Below, in pieces: positions 34,607 through 42,082 of a stretch of DNA of 64,000 bases. The notes beneath the pieces were generated by a model. It saw nothing but the letters and a program-made list of their open reading frames with translations. It was not told the origin of the DNA and did no database searches. The first letter of the stretch is position 1. Each line of letters starts with the position of its first letter. The position numbers and the translations under genes are program-made. Source of the DNA: Pedobacter cryoconitis (GTDB taxonomy: Bacteria; Bacteroidota; Bacteroidia; Sphingobacteriales; Sphingobacteriaceae); assembly GCF_001590605.1 (NCBI RefSeq), contig NZ_CP014504.1:3100001-3164000 (forward strand), written 5' to 3'.

Positions 34607-36430
34607 CTAGTTGATGTTTACTTTCTTGCCCTGAACCATTGCTTCGCCTTTGGCCTGAATCATTACAGGCCCCTCAGAACTGGCTTCAAGACTCTTACCG
34701 CCTACCATACTAAGTTTTGTTTTTGCACCAATAGTTACATTTTCCGGATCCAGAGAAAATCCTGATCCAGAGAAAGATTTCTCATCCCCAGAGCCAGAAC
34801 CCATAGAAACCAGTTCAGAACCTAAAGCTGCAATATTTTTAGCCTTTATGGCAATGTTGCCCTCTTTATCTAAGGTAATCGCACTTGCTGCACTTTCACC
34901 TTCACCACAGGAAATGGTGATGCTGACCTTACTGTGCATCGAGATATTACCTGCACCATCCAGTATGATCAGGTTTTCATCTTTATCCTTTATCGTCATC
35001 CCACCACCATCATCCAGCTGAACGGTATGTCCGCTTTTTGAGGTCAGACTTTTTGTATTATTGCTGCTGCTGCCACCGCTTCCCGTTTTGCCATGGAACA
35101 CACTTCCCATCACCAGAGGGCGGGCAATATTACCTTCTTCAAAAGCAACCAATACCTGGTCACCTACTTCCGGTATAAATACAAAGCCCCTGTTTTTACT
35201 CACCTTTTCACTGCCACCGGCATCCGGGGTAACTACCCTCAGCCATTCCGTTTGGTCATTGGTCTGACATTGCCATTTGAACTTTACTTTAATACGCCCC
35301 TGGCCTTGCGGATCATTGTTATCCACCACATCTGCAAGTTGCATATCTGGGTTTGGACGGTCGTAATTTTTAAAAGCAATGCGTTCTGTCGTAGACACGA
35401 TCCCTTCAAAAGAGTTATTATAATGACCACGTTCATCTATAATATGGTGCACAGAAGTAATTAGAAAACTCCCCAGACTCTGGGCTGAAAAATCTATTCC
35501 CTGCTTCAGGCTCATACTTACCTCGGCAATGCTGCCAAGCCCTACTTCCGGATTGTCGCCACTGGCATTTATTTTTAGCAATCCGCTGATGTTTGCTTTT
35601 TCTTCGTTGTCTACCAGCGACTTAATATCGCTACCATTGTCCACACGAATCAACGACGGTTGATTAAAGGTTTTGCTGTACATCGAATTGGATGCATTGA
35701 TCGCATGAACCAGATCAGGCCTTCCATTGGCCTGTCCTGTGCTTTCGCTCTCCAGCATCTGATCCTCTTTCGGATTATAGGCAAAACGCTTGTTTTTAAT
35801 CGGTGCAACTTCCATAGCATATTGTAAGCTCTGGACATCTCTTCCGTAAAACAAAGCTACTTCCTTCTGCTCGTCAGGCTTTCCAAAGTGGAGGTTCTCC
35901 CCATCATAGAAAAACCATTCATGGTATTCTCCGCTTAACCTGTTTAGAAAATCGAAATCACTCTCTCTGTATTGAATCACATAATCAATGGCACTACTTC
36001 TGGAAGCATTGGCTACAATCCTAAGGTCATTCTCAGGCGTATCCTTGGTTGCCAGCTTTACGATTGAGTTCAGGTCTTTATCCAGATAAGAACCCAAATC
36101 CGGCCCCCTGTCTATTAAAATAGTCGGACTATATCCGCTAACGATCAGAATTCCGTGGTAACCATTACTCTGCGCCAGCTCTACTTTCGTCACCATTCCT
36201 GAAAACTTCTGCATTTTAGCAGGGTCGTATCCAAATGATGCAGCCAGGGTTTGCCCCACAAAGTCCCGGCTATCATCCAAACTAATCAAACCTGGTGCCC
36301 CCATCTGATCATGTTTAAACCGAAGTTCAAAATAGTGATGCGCGTTAAATTCCTGTTTAAGCGAAAATGATGTGAAATGCAGGATGGCCTTGTCGCCAAT
36401 ATGAATTTCTTTGATGAGGTTGATTTCCAT
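34607..36430 (-). CDS. vgrG: VgrG spike protein (type VI secretion)
   Basis: This protein has 607 residues from the ATG at 36430. It begins MEINLIKEIHIGD and has the phage gp27-like base at about 30-330 (SDFDFLNRLSGEYHEWFFYD). The gp5/OB-fold part follows (VVDNNDPQGQGRIKVKFKWQ, FVFIPEVGDQVLVAFEEGN). A C-terminal needle has repeated short beta stretches (GHTVQLDDGGGMTIKDKDEN, ending KAKGEAMVQGKKVNIN). VgrG forms the tip of the secretion tube and carries the PAAR-like Rhs effector encoded downstream. No tube, sheath, baseplate or ATPase gene is present, so this is an orphan VgrG cassette that depends on a system elsewhere in the genome. Confidence 0.92.
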   Translation of the reverse strand: MEINLIKEIHIGDKAILHFTSFSLKQEFNAHHYFELRFKHDQMGAPGLISLDDSRDFVGQTLAASFGYDPAKMQKFSGMVTKVELAQSNGYHGILIVSGYSPTILIDRGPDLGSYLDKDLNSIVKLATKDTPENDLRIVANASRSSAIDYVIQYRESDFDFLNRLSGEYHEWFFYDGENLHFGKPDEQKEVALFYGRDVQSLQYAMEVAPIKNKRFAYNPKEDQMLESESTGQANGRPDLVHAINASNSMYSKTFNQPSLIRVDNGSDIKSLVDNEEKANISGLLKINASGDNPEVGLGSIAEVSMSLKQGIDFSAQSLGSFLITSVHHIIDERGHYNNSFEGIVSTTERIAFKNYDRPNPDMQLADVVDNNDPQGQGRIKVKFKWQCQTNDQTEWLRVVTPDAGGSEKVSKNRGFVFIPEVGDQVLVAFEEGNIARPLVMGSVFHGKTGSGGSSSNNTKSLTSKSGHTVQLDDGGGMTIKDKDENLIILDGAGNISMHSKVSITISCGEGESAASAITLDKEGNIAIKAKNIAALGSELVSMGSGSGDEKSFSGSGFSLDPENVTIGAKTKLSMVGGKSLEASSEGPVMIQAKGEAMVQGKKVNIN

Positions 36431-36577
36431 GATATTAGGATTTATTATCAATATATAGACCTTAATCAATTGTATGATAGTTTATTACGTCAACGTCCTT
36501 ATAATTGTGGCGTAAAGTGTTATTGTGAAGGTTTTAGCCACCTGAATGTTTCCTTGTACTTAATAAACCTAGAAAAA

Positions 36578-37069
36578 ATGCAGAATGAGCAGATCGTAAT
36601 TTATAAAACAGAAAATGGCGAGACAGTTATTGATGTGAAAGTTGATGACAACACCATTTGGTTAACACTAAATCAGCTATCGGAATTATTCGGTAAAAAC
36701 AAATCCACTATCTCAAGGCATTTAAACAATATTTATACACAAGAAGAATTAACAAAAGAAGCAACTGTTGCAAAAAATGCAACAGTTCAAATAGAAGCTA
36801 ACAGGCATATAGAAAGAACTATTGAATATTACAACCTGGATGCTATCATCTCTGTGGGATATAGGGTTAATTCAAAACAAGGGACAGCGTTTCGGATTTG
36901 GGCAAATAAGATTTTAAAAGATCACCTGTTAAAAGGCTATTCTCTTAATGAATAGCATTTAAAAGAGCAGAATGAGCAGTTAAATTCTCTGAAAAATGCA
37001 TTAACACTTTTAAGCAACGTAATTGATGATGGTGAATTAATGGTAAATATGATTAACACAAACAATTAA
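36578..37069 (+). pseudogene. RhuM family gene broken by an in-frame stop
   Basis: From ATG 36578 the frame gives 125 residues of a RhuM-type protein: IYKTENGETVIDVKVDDNTI, LSELFGKNKSTISRHLNNIY as a helix-turn-helix-like part, and EYYNLDAIISVGYRVNSKQG. It stops at TAG 36953. The same frame then continues for 37 codons (HLKEQNEQLNSLKNALTLL) to a TAA at 37067. This coiled stretch is expected in the intact protein, which is over 300 residues long. A nonsense mutation and a 3' deletion are therefore likely. A readthrough or 125-residue product is possible. Confidence 0.65.
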
Positions 37070-37214
37070 AACCAAAAAGTATCTTTTAATTACAAAATTC
37101 TTTGTCTTTCCTATCAGTTTATGCTTGTTCAGCCGTATTTCTGTACTATTGAATTACTAGTCTCCATGCTTTTAACGCAAATTACAAGCGGGTTACTGCT
37201 TGTGTTCTCCTGTA

Positions 37215-37309
37215 GTTTGATACGGGTTTGAAGCGGGTTTGATACGGGTTTGAAACGCCTCGACCCGTATCAAACCCGCTTCAAACCCGTATCAAACCCG
37301 CTTCAAACT
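37215..37309. repeat. Long inverted repeat built from 11-bp units
   Basis: The left arm 37215-37249 and right arm 37263-37297 are perfect 35-bp complements around a 13-base loop. Each arm alternates two 11-base units, TTTGATACGGG and TTTGAAGCGGG, and the right side carries a further unit to about 37309. It lies between the broken RhuM gene and the DUF6266-like genes. The flanks at 37070-37214 and 37310-37417 hold no gene. It could be a REP-like element or a strong RNA hairpin. Confidence 0.9.
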
Positions 37310-37417
37310 GTAACTTAAACCCTACGAACATCTTGTCGTAATTTAATTCACTTACAATCAGATTAAATGTCTATCTTTCTGGTATACAGATTGTTTATTT
37401 ATGTAAAAATTATAATT

Positions 37418-38056
37418 ATGGCAATAGCAGGAAATGGATCAAACGATGGACCTACAGGCAGATCAGGTAATAGAGTAACTTATATGCGCTTAGGGAAGCT
37501 CACCTCAAGAACAATTGGTTTGCGCACCGATAAACCTACTGTCCCTGTTTTGAAAAGCAGGCAGGTAACTGCATTGACAACTGCGCTGCTAAAACCTGTT
37601 AAAGGTTTTTTGATTGTAGGATTTGGGCTGGAAGGGAAACTTAACCTTCAAACTTATTATACTGTAGCGAGTTCTTACAATCGATTAAATGCCATTTCAG
37701 GTAATTATCCTGATCAGCAAATAGATTTTACAAAAGTCTTATTCAGCCAGGGTAAAATGCCGGTTACCCCCAGTACTCTGGTCAGCAGAGTTGAGAAAGG
37801 TTTAACTTTTAAATGGGATGCCAGTTTCACCGCAAAAGGCATAAACCAGAATGACCAGGTTATGCTGATGGCTTACGATCCGCAAAAGCGGGGTACGGAA
37901 TTTCAATTGAATGCAGGCAGGAGAAGTGAAGGGGAAGCATTTTTACACATTCGGAAAAGGAAAAAGCCATTATTACTGGAAACCTACATCTCATTTATCT
38001 CTGAGAGCCGAAAAAGCATCTCCAACAGCATGTATGTTGGACAGATTGTCTGGTAA
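37418..38056 (+). CDS. DUF6266-like protein 1
   Basis: This protein has 212 residues from the ATG at 37418; the frame is open further upstream but the MAIAGNGSNDGPTGRSGNRV start aligns with that of its neighbour. The protein resembles the DUF6266 family of Pedobacter and relatives: a glycine-rich MAI...G..G N-terminus, a middle VPVLKSRQVTALTTALLKPV, and a beta-rich C-terminal half with VEKGLTFKWDASFTAKGINQ near residue 120. No signal peptide or catalytic motif is visible. The family has no established function. Confidence 0.65.
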   Translation: MAIAGNGSNDGPTGRSGNRVTYMRLGKLTSRTIGLRTDKPTVPVLKSRQVTALTTALLKPVKGFLIVGFGLEGKLNLQTYYTVASSYNRLNAISGNYPDQQIDFTKVLFSQGKMPVTPSTLVSRVEKGLTFKWDASFTAKGINQNDQVMLMAYDPQKRGTEFQLNAGRRSEGEAFLHIRKRKKPLLLETYISFISESRKSISNSMYVGQIVW

Positions 38057-38113
38057 CTATATCATTTTCTAACGGTCATTTATAATTTCACCTCAATTAA
38101 TTTAAACTCAGTT

Positions 38114-38773
38114 ATGGCAATCTTACAACAAGGCTCATTAGGCGTGTTTACCGGAAAAATCGGTGCACTGGTTATTTCAAAATGGAAAAGTAAATATGTT
38201 GGCAAAAGCACACCAAAGAAATCTTCTAAGGAGGCCACGGTTTTACAATTGACGCAACAAGCAAAGTTTAAGATAGCAGGCAGCTTTATGCGTATGTTCC
38301 GGTCTGAAGTAAATTTCAGTTTTCAGAAGCCGCCTAAAAATATGACCGCGATGAATTATGCCATGTGGTATAACCTGCATCATGCAATTGACGGAGTTTA
38401 TCCGGATTTCACCTTGAATTATTCCAATGTAAAGCTGAGTAAACCTGCTGATTATTCAACAGAAATTGACAATGGTTTTAACGTTGCAGTCACTGTAGAA
38501 GGCAAAAAAATGAAGGTTACCTGGGAAGAGGATGAGCTGATAGATAATGACGCGACAGCACCTACCGATAGAGCCTACTGCTTTATTTATCATCCTGAAA
38601 AGAATATTTCTACAGTTGCTCCATTGTATCCGCAAAGAAGTGAGCTGGCGCTTAAAGTAAACTTGCCAGGCTCTTTTGAAGGTAAAATACAGGTATGGCT
38701 TTTCTTTGTCTCTGATGATCTTAAGTTTGTTTCAGAAACGGAACATTTAGGAGAGTTTACCATAAGTCTTTAA
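38114..38773 (+). CDS. DUF6266-like protein 2
   Basis: This 219-residue protein starts MAILQQGSLGVFTGKIGALV followed by ISKWKSKYVGKSTPKK, the family's best-known start pattern. It shares the general plan of the gene 58 bp upstream: an N-terminal Gly motif, a helical middle part (QQAKFKIAGSFMRMFRSEVN) and a C-terminal beta-sandwich-like region (NGFNVAVTVEGKKMKVTWEE). Tandem members of this family are common in Pedobacter genomes. The stop lies 13 bp from the stop of the convergent hemoglobin gene. Confidence 0.75.
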   Translation: MAILQQGSLGVFTGKIGALVISKWKSKYVGKSTPKKSSKEATVLQLTQQAKFKIAGSFMRMFRSEVNFSFQKPPKNMTAMNYAMWYNLHHAIDGVYPDFTLNYSNVKLSKPADYSTEIDNGFNVAVTVEGKKMKVTWEEDELIDNDATAPTDRAYCFIYHPEKNISTVAPLYPQRSELALKVNLPGSFEGKIQVWLFFVSDDLKFVSETEHLGEFTISL

Positions 38774-38786
38774 CAAAGGAAAGTTT

Positions 38787-39173
38787 TCAGACAATGACTT
38801 TAGTTGGATCACCATTCATTCCACGCAAACGGCGAAGAAACATTTCGGCCATCAATCCGGCTCTGTTTTTAGCCTCTTTGGCAATTTCTCCTTCAAAATC
38901 TTCATCAATAGTCTCAGAGAACAAGATTAGCCAGCGTTCAAAGTGTTTTTCTTCAATAGCTAATGGAGCATGTTTTGCAAATGGATTACCGCGAAAACCG
39001 GGCACACCAAATAATGCAGCATTCCAAAACCGGTATAGCTGTTCCAGGTGTGGAGCCCAGTCCTGAATAGCACCAGCAAACACCGGCCCGATCAACGCAT
39101 CGTACTGCACCTTTCCGTAAAACTTATCTACAAACAGGGTAATATCTTCCAAATTTTTAATGTCGGCTTTCAT
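38787..39173 (-). CDS. Group III truncated hemoglobin
   Basis: This protein has 128 residues from the ATG at 39173; a longer frame starts 13 codons earlier. It is a 2-on-2 globin of group III (trHbP). The distal part (DITLFVDKFYGKVQYDAL) has the B-helix Phe-Tyr pair. The FG region has FAKHAPLAIEEKHFERWLIL, where the His in EKHFERW is the expected proximal haem ligand. The C-terminal helix ends MAEMFLRRLRGM. The fold binds oxygen or nitric oxide; the role is usually assigned to oxidative or nitrosative stress. It appears to be a single gene. Confidence 0.88.
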   Translation of the reverse strand: MKADIKNLEDITLFVDKFYGKVQYDALIGPVFAGAIQDWAPHLEQLYRFWNAALFGVPGFRGNPFAKHAPLAIEEKHFERWLILFSETIDEDFEGEIAKEAKNRAGLMAEMFLRRLRGMNGDPTKVIV

Positions 39174-39305
39174 TGCTGTAAATTTACGGATTAAGTGCTT
39201 TGAAAAATTCATGTCTTAAATCATAGTATGTAACATTCCTAAGAGAATAATATATTACATCAGGAAATATTTGTTTTTGTGATTTAAAAGTAGACATTTG
39301 TTTTA

Positions 39306-39455
39306 ATGGGTTTAATCAGGCACTTACTTTACACGCTTCGAATGGCAATTGCATTAAAAATGCAACCTGCCCGTGTGCTGCAACGCCAACCTGTTTCTTA
39401 TCACGCTAATTTAGGATACTTCTTCCGTAAAAACAGTAAAGACTTTATTCAGTAA
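39306..39455 (+). CDS. Small paralogous ORF 1 (49 residues)
   Basis: A 49-codon frame starts at 39306. It begins MGLIRHLLYTLRMAIALKM and ends KNSKDFIQ. The last twenty residues align with those of the next small frame at 39527 (VSYH...LGY...SKDFIQ against VSVH...FGF...SKDFIK). A 33-base stretch around both stops (AAAGACTTTATTCAGTAAG at 39438-39456) is almost identical. A hairpin follows within 10 bases. There is no signal peptide. It may be a real small protein family or a leader-type peptide; unknown family. Confidence 0.5.
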   Translation: MGLIRHLLYTLRMAIALKMQPARVLQRQPVSYHANLGYFFRKNSKDFIQ

Positions 39456-39460
39456 GTCCC

Positions 39461-39483
39461 GGCCCTGCTTCAGGATCAGGGCC
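39461..39483 (+). promoter_or_regulatory. Hairpin after small ORF 1
   Basis: GGCCCTG at 39461-39467 pairs with CAGGGCC at 39477-39483 around a nine-base loop. A T-run (TTTTTTT) follows at about 39500-39506, so this could be a terminator or attenuator. It begins 5 bases after the stop of the small ORF. Confidence 0.55.
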
Positions 39484-39526
39484 AGCTATAAAGCTTCATT
39501 TTTTTACACCTTAATTTATTTTGTTA

Positions 39527-39685
39527 ATGAAAACAATCCATACACCCCGCTTTATTTATGCAATGCTGGAAATTTCTTTTACTCAGGGAATGTGTGCTGC
39601 TTTTGCAATGTATTGCCGCATGGTATCTGTTCATTACCATTTTGGATTCCACTCCCAAACTACCAGCAAGGACTTTATTAAGTAA
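39527..39685 (+). CDS. Small paralogous ORF 2 (52 residues)
   Basis: A 52-codon frame runs from the ATG at 39527 and ends TTSKDFIK before TAA 39683. It starts MKTIHTPRFIYAMLEISFTQ. Its C-terminal twenty residues match small ORF 1 with conservative changes, and the nucleotide sequence around both stops is nearly the same, followed by a similar hairpin. The frame holds cysteines (GMCAAFAMYC) not present in its neighbour. No family is recognised. The tandem occurrence argues against a chance open frame. Confidence 0.5.
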   Translation: MKTIHTPRFIYAMLEISFTQGMCAAFAMYCRMVSVHYHFGFHSQTTSKDFIK

Positions 39686-39711
39686 GCCCCGACCCTCGTT
39701 TGGTTTGGGGC
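39686..39711 (+). promoter_or_regulatory. Hairpin after small ORF 2
   Basis: GCCCC at 39686-39690 pairs with GGGGC at 39707-39711, extended by an inner ACC/GGT pairing, and starts directly after the stop of small ORF 2. It is the counterpart of the hairpin at 39461 and lies about 70 bp before the small membrane protein gene. Confidence 0.45.
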
Positions 39712-39780
39712 CTTCAGGAAAATCATGAAGTTGTTTATCAAAACAGCTCTTCTCTCTTTTTTTTACTGAATTAAGTTTTT

Positions 39781-40017
39781 ATGATCAATAAATTTAAATC
39801 CATCTCATGGATTGGCTTAGGCTTGATAGGTCTTTTCGGCCTGAATGTGGTACTTGTCCTTGCTGCTTTATTACTGGATTACTTGTGGTTAGACATCATG
39901 GCTATCCTGGTAGCTGTACTTCAATTATTCTTCCACCATACTTTAAGCAAACACAGGCGGAAATTTAAAATCTATAGTCGTCTGCTCAATCTCCATAAAT
40001 CGCATGCTGCGAACTAA
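39781..40017 (+). CDS. Small two-helix membrane protein
   Basis: This 78-residue protein has two hydrophobic helices at about 10-32 (WIGLGLIGLFGLNVVLVLAA) and 34-51 (LDIMAILVAVLQLFF), followed by a basic tail (KHRRKFKIYSRLLNLHK). No family is recognised. It lies 32 bp before the GreA/B-like gene on the same strand and may share a transcript with it. It is probably a real gene because of its composition and context, but this is not certain. Confidence 0.5.
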   Translation: MINKFKSISWIGLGLIGLFGLNVVLVLAALLLDYLWLDIMAILVAVLQLFFHHTLSKHRRKFKIYSRLLNLHKSHAAN

Positions 40018-40049
40018 TAAATAACACAAAATAGCTAAAGAATAAGCAT

Positions 40050-40463
40050 ATGACAAAAAAAACAATGAATAAAGAACATATGAAAACGGAACAATTAATG
40101 ATCGTTAAAAAAGAACTGGATCTGTTAAAAAAACATCTTAAAGATTCTAATCTTTCCGAATACAATAAAAATCAATTGCTTGCAGAGCTGGCCTCCGCAA
40201 AAGTTGTCAAAGAAGATGAGCTACCTGATGATGCGGTTTGTATCGGATCAGAAGTAGAGATCCAGGAAATTTTAAGTGAAAGAAAGTATACATTTCAAAT
40301 TGTCTTTCCTGCAGAAGCGAATATGAAAGAAAATAAAATGTCAGTCTTTGCCCCTATCGGAACAGCTTTATTAGGCTACCGGGTAGGTGCAAAAGTGCAA
40401 TGGGAAATGCCCGATGGCATGAGAACATTTGCGATCTTAAAGGTTACGCATAAAAAAAATTAA
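40050..40463 (+). CDS. GreA/GreB C-terminal domain protein (Rnk-like)
   Basis: This 137-residue protein has starts at 40050, 40065 or 40080 that are all possible. The N-terminal half is a short helical hairpin (MIVKKELDLLKKHLKDSNLS). The C-terminal half (from about 60) is the FKBP-like GreA/B domain: GSEVEIQEILSERKYTFQIV and then FAPIGTALLGYRVGAKVQWE with the conserved P-I-G-x-A-LLG. It lacks the long coiled coil of true Gre factors and so resembles the Rnk-type group, which binds RNA polymerase near the secondary channel. A terminator follows. Confidence 0.82.
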   Translation: MTKKTMNKEHMKTEQLMIVKKELDLLKKHLKDSNLSEYNKNQLLAELASAKVVKEDELPDDAVCIGSEVEIQEILSERKYTFQIVFPAEANMKENKMSVFAPIGTALLGYRVGAKVQWEMPDGMRTFAILKVTHKKN

Positions 40464-40502
40464 GTGCATTAAAGTATAAAAAAATTAAGTGGATTAAAGC
40501 AC

Positions 40503-40543
40503 AAAAAAACGCCCTGTTAAATGGAATTAACAAGGCGTTTTTT
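40503..40543. terminator. Bidirectional rho-independent terminator
   Basis: AACGCC-C-TGTTAA and TTAACA-A-GGCGTT form a 12-bp stem with a single mismatch around a six-base loop, flanked by A-runs on the left and T-runs on the right. It separates the convergent ends of the Gre-like gene and the SusD gene and terminates both. Confidence 0.85.
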
Positions 40544-40560
40544 ATAGAATTAAATGTTGC

Positions 40561-42072
40561 TTAGAATCCTGGATTATTTGGCAATAAGTTTGAATTCACA
40601 TCCGTTTCCTGTTTAGGCAATGGAAATAACAATTGCTTCTCTGAGAATGTTGCGCCGAATACGGTTTTGTGTCCTACAAAATTGTCCCAGTTGCCCGTTA
40701 CATCATTGTGAACCTTCCTGGTACGGATCATATCAAACCACATCTTATTCTCGAAACACAATTCATAATAGCGTTGTGCCCATACTTCCTGCTCAAAGGC
40801 AGCTGATGATAAAGCACCAATAGGGGCTAATTTAGCTCTTCTTCTAATATCGTTTACAAACTGAATAGCTGTACCATTTGGTGCACCTTCTGCTTGATTT
40901 GACGCTTCTGCGTACATCAGCTCTACATCTGCTAAACGGTATAGCGTAAAGTTAAGGTCAGACTTCAATGTGCTGACTACCGCGGTAGAGTCAAACCATT
41001 TATAAATGTAATTTCCTTTAAATGTAACCAACTGCCCTGTTTTCAGGTTTTTATAATTGGTATAGAAAAATTGTTTTTCCGCTACCCTCTTATCACCTGC
41101 TGCATACGAACTGATAAATTGCGGAGTTGGATAAACAGATCCATACTCATCAGAATAACCTGAAATACCAGAATAATTTGGAATAGTCAGTGAGGTTAAT
41201 GGATTATTTGACGGAACAGAAGCTGCATATTGAACTTGAAAAATAAATTCTCCATTGTTCTTGTTCGCTGGTTTCAGCATATCTGTATATTCCGGAAATA
41301 AAGAGTAACCTCCTGTTTGTGTTACTGCCAATGAACGTTTAGCTGATTCAGCATAATATTGCTTTCCACCATTGATCGCTGCCCCTGCATAAGTTAAATA
41401 TACATCTGCAAGAATTGACTTTACAGCCCCCATAGATACCTTTCCGGTAATATCTTTCCATGGTAAAGTTGATTTCTCTGCTTCCAGTAAATCAGGAATA
41501 ATCACTGTATCATAAATATCTTTTGCTGCCGTTCTTGGAATGGACAGGTTAAGGTTTTTAGGGACTTCAGTAACTTTTGGAACGGCTCCATACATCCTCA
41601 CCAAATAAAAATAATATAAGGCTCTTAGTGTACGTGCTTCAGCTAACAGGTTTGTTTTATCTGCCTCACTAAGCCCCGGGGCATTGATAGCAGGTATTTT
41701 TTCAATCGCCAGGTTACATGCCCCAACGCCTTGATACATTTGCTGCCACCAGGTATCGATATAAAATGAAGTGGGATTGTAAGAAAGATTCTGAAAGTTT
41801 ACAGCGCCAGTTTGTCCAAGGTCACTATTCGCTTTTCCAGTCATAAATTCCATCAGGTTCCAGGTATTTCCTCCGTAAGATGAGGGTTGTCCTTTTAACA
41901 CTCCCTGCAAGTATTGGTAACTTGAATTCGCAAGCGCCCTGGCTACTTTAGCACTGGAAAGTTCTGAATCCGGAGTTATAAAATCGGTTGGCTTTTCGTC
42001 CAGGAATTTTTTACAAGAGGCACAGGTGAGTAAGACCAGTACCGCAAATATTATATTTTTTGTAGTTTTCAT
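40561..42072 (-). CDS. susD: SusD/RagB family outer-membrane lipoprotein
   Basis: This 503-residue glycan-binding lipoprotein has the signal VLLTCASCKKFLDEKPTDF with the lipidated Cys at residue 20. The middle includes LLAEARTLRALYYFYLVRMY, the typical TPR-like helix of SusD, and AKDIYDTVIIPDLLEAEKSL-type segments. The C-terminus has ERYYEL-like WAQRYYELCFENKMWFDMIR and ends FPLPKQETDVNSNLLPNNPG, both standard SusD markers. It captures oligosaccharides at the cell surface and closes over the SusC channel. It is 10 bp downstream of the SusC gene in the mannoside locus. Confidence 0.95.
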   Translation of the reverse strand: MKTTKNIIFAVLVLLTCASCKKFLDEKPTDFITPDSELSSAKVARALANSSYQYLQGVLKGQPSSYGGNTWNLMEFMTGKANSDLGQTGAVNFQNLSYNPTSFYIDTWWQQMYQGVGACNLAIEKIPAINAPGLSEADKTNLLAEARTLRALYYFYLVRMYGAVPKVTEVPKNLNLSIPRTAAKDIYDTVIIPDLLEAEKSTLPWKDITGKVSMGAVKSILADVYLTYAGAAINGGKQYYAESAKRSLAVTQTGGYSLFPEYTDMLKPANKNNGEFIFQVQYAASVPSNNPLTSLTIPNYSGISGYSDEYGSVYPTPQFISSYAAGDKRVAEKQFFYTNYKNLKTGQLVTFKGNYIYKWFDSTAVVSTLKSDLNFTLYRLADVELMYAEASNQAEGAPNGTAIQFVNDIRRRAKLAPIGALSSAAFEQEVWAQRYYELCFENKMWFDMIRTRKVHNDVTGNWDNFVGHKTVFGATFSEKQLLFPLPKQETDVNSNLLPNNPGF

Positions 42073-42082
42073 GTGATTCAGT

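Noticed and set aside
28714..36430. Several open frames of 90-120 codons on the plus strand opposite the Rhs, TPR and vgrG genes
   Set aside because: They are antisense to well-supported coding sequence, have no start context and no recognisable domain.
28714..36430. A complete type VI secretion system
   Set aside because: Only VgrG, the effector and accessory genes are present; sheath, tube, baseplate, membrane and ATPase genes are missing.
37215..37309. A CRISPR-like array
   Set aside because: The repeated units are adjacent without spacers and form one inverted repeat.
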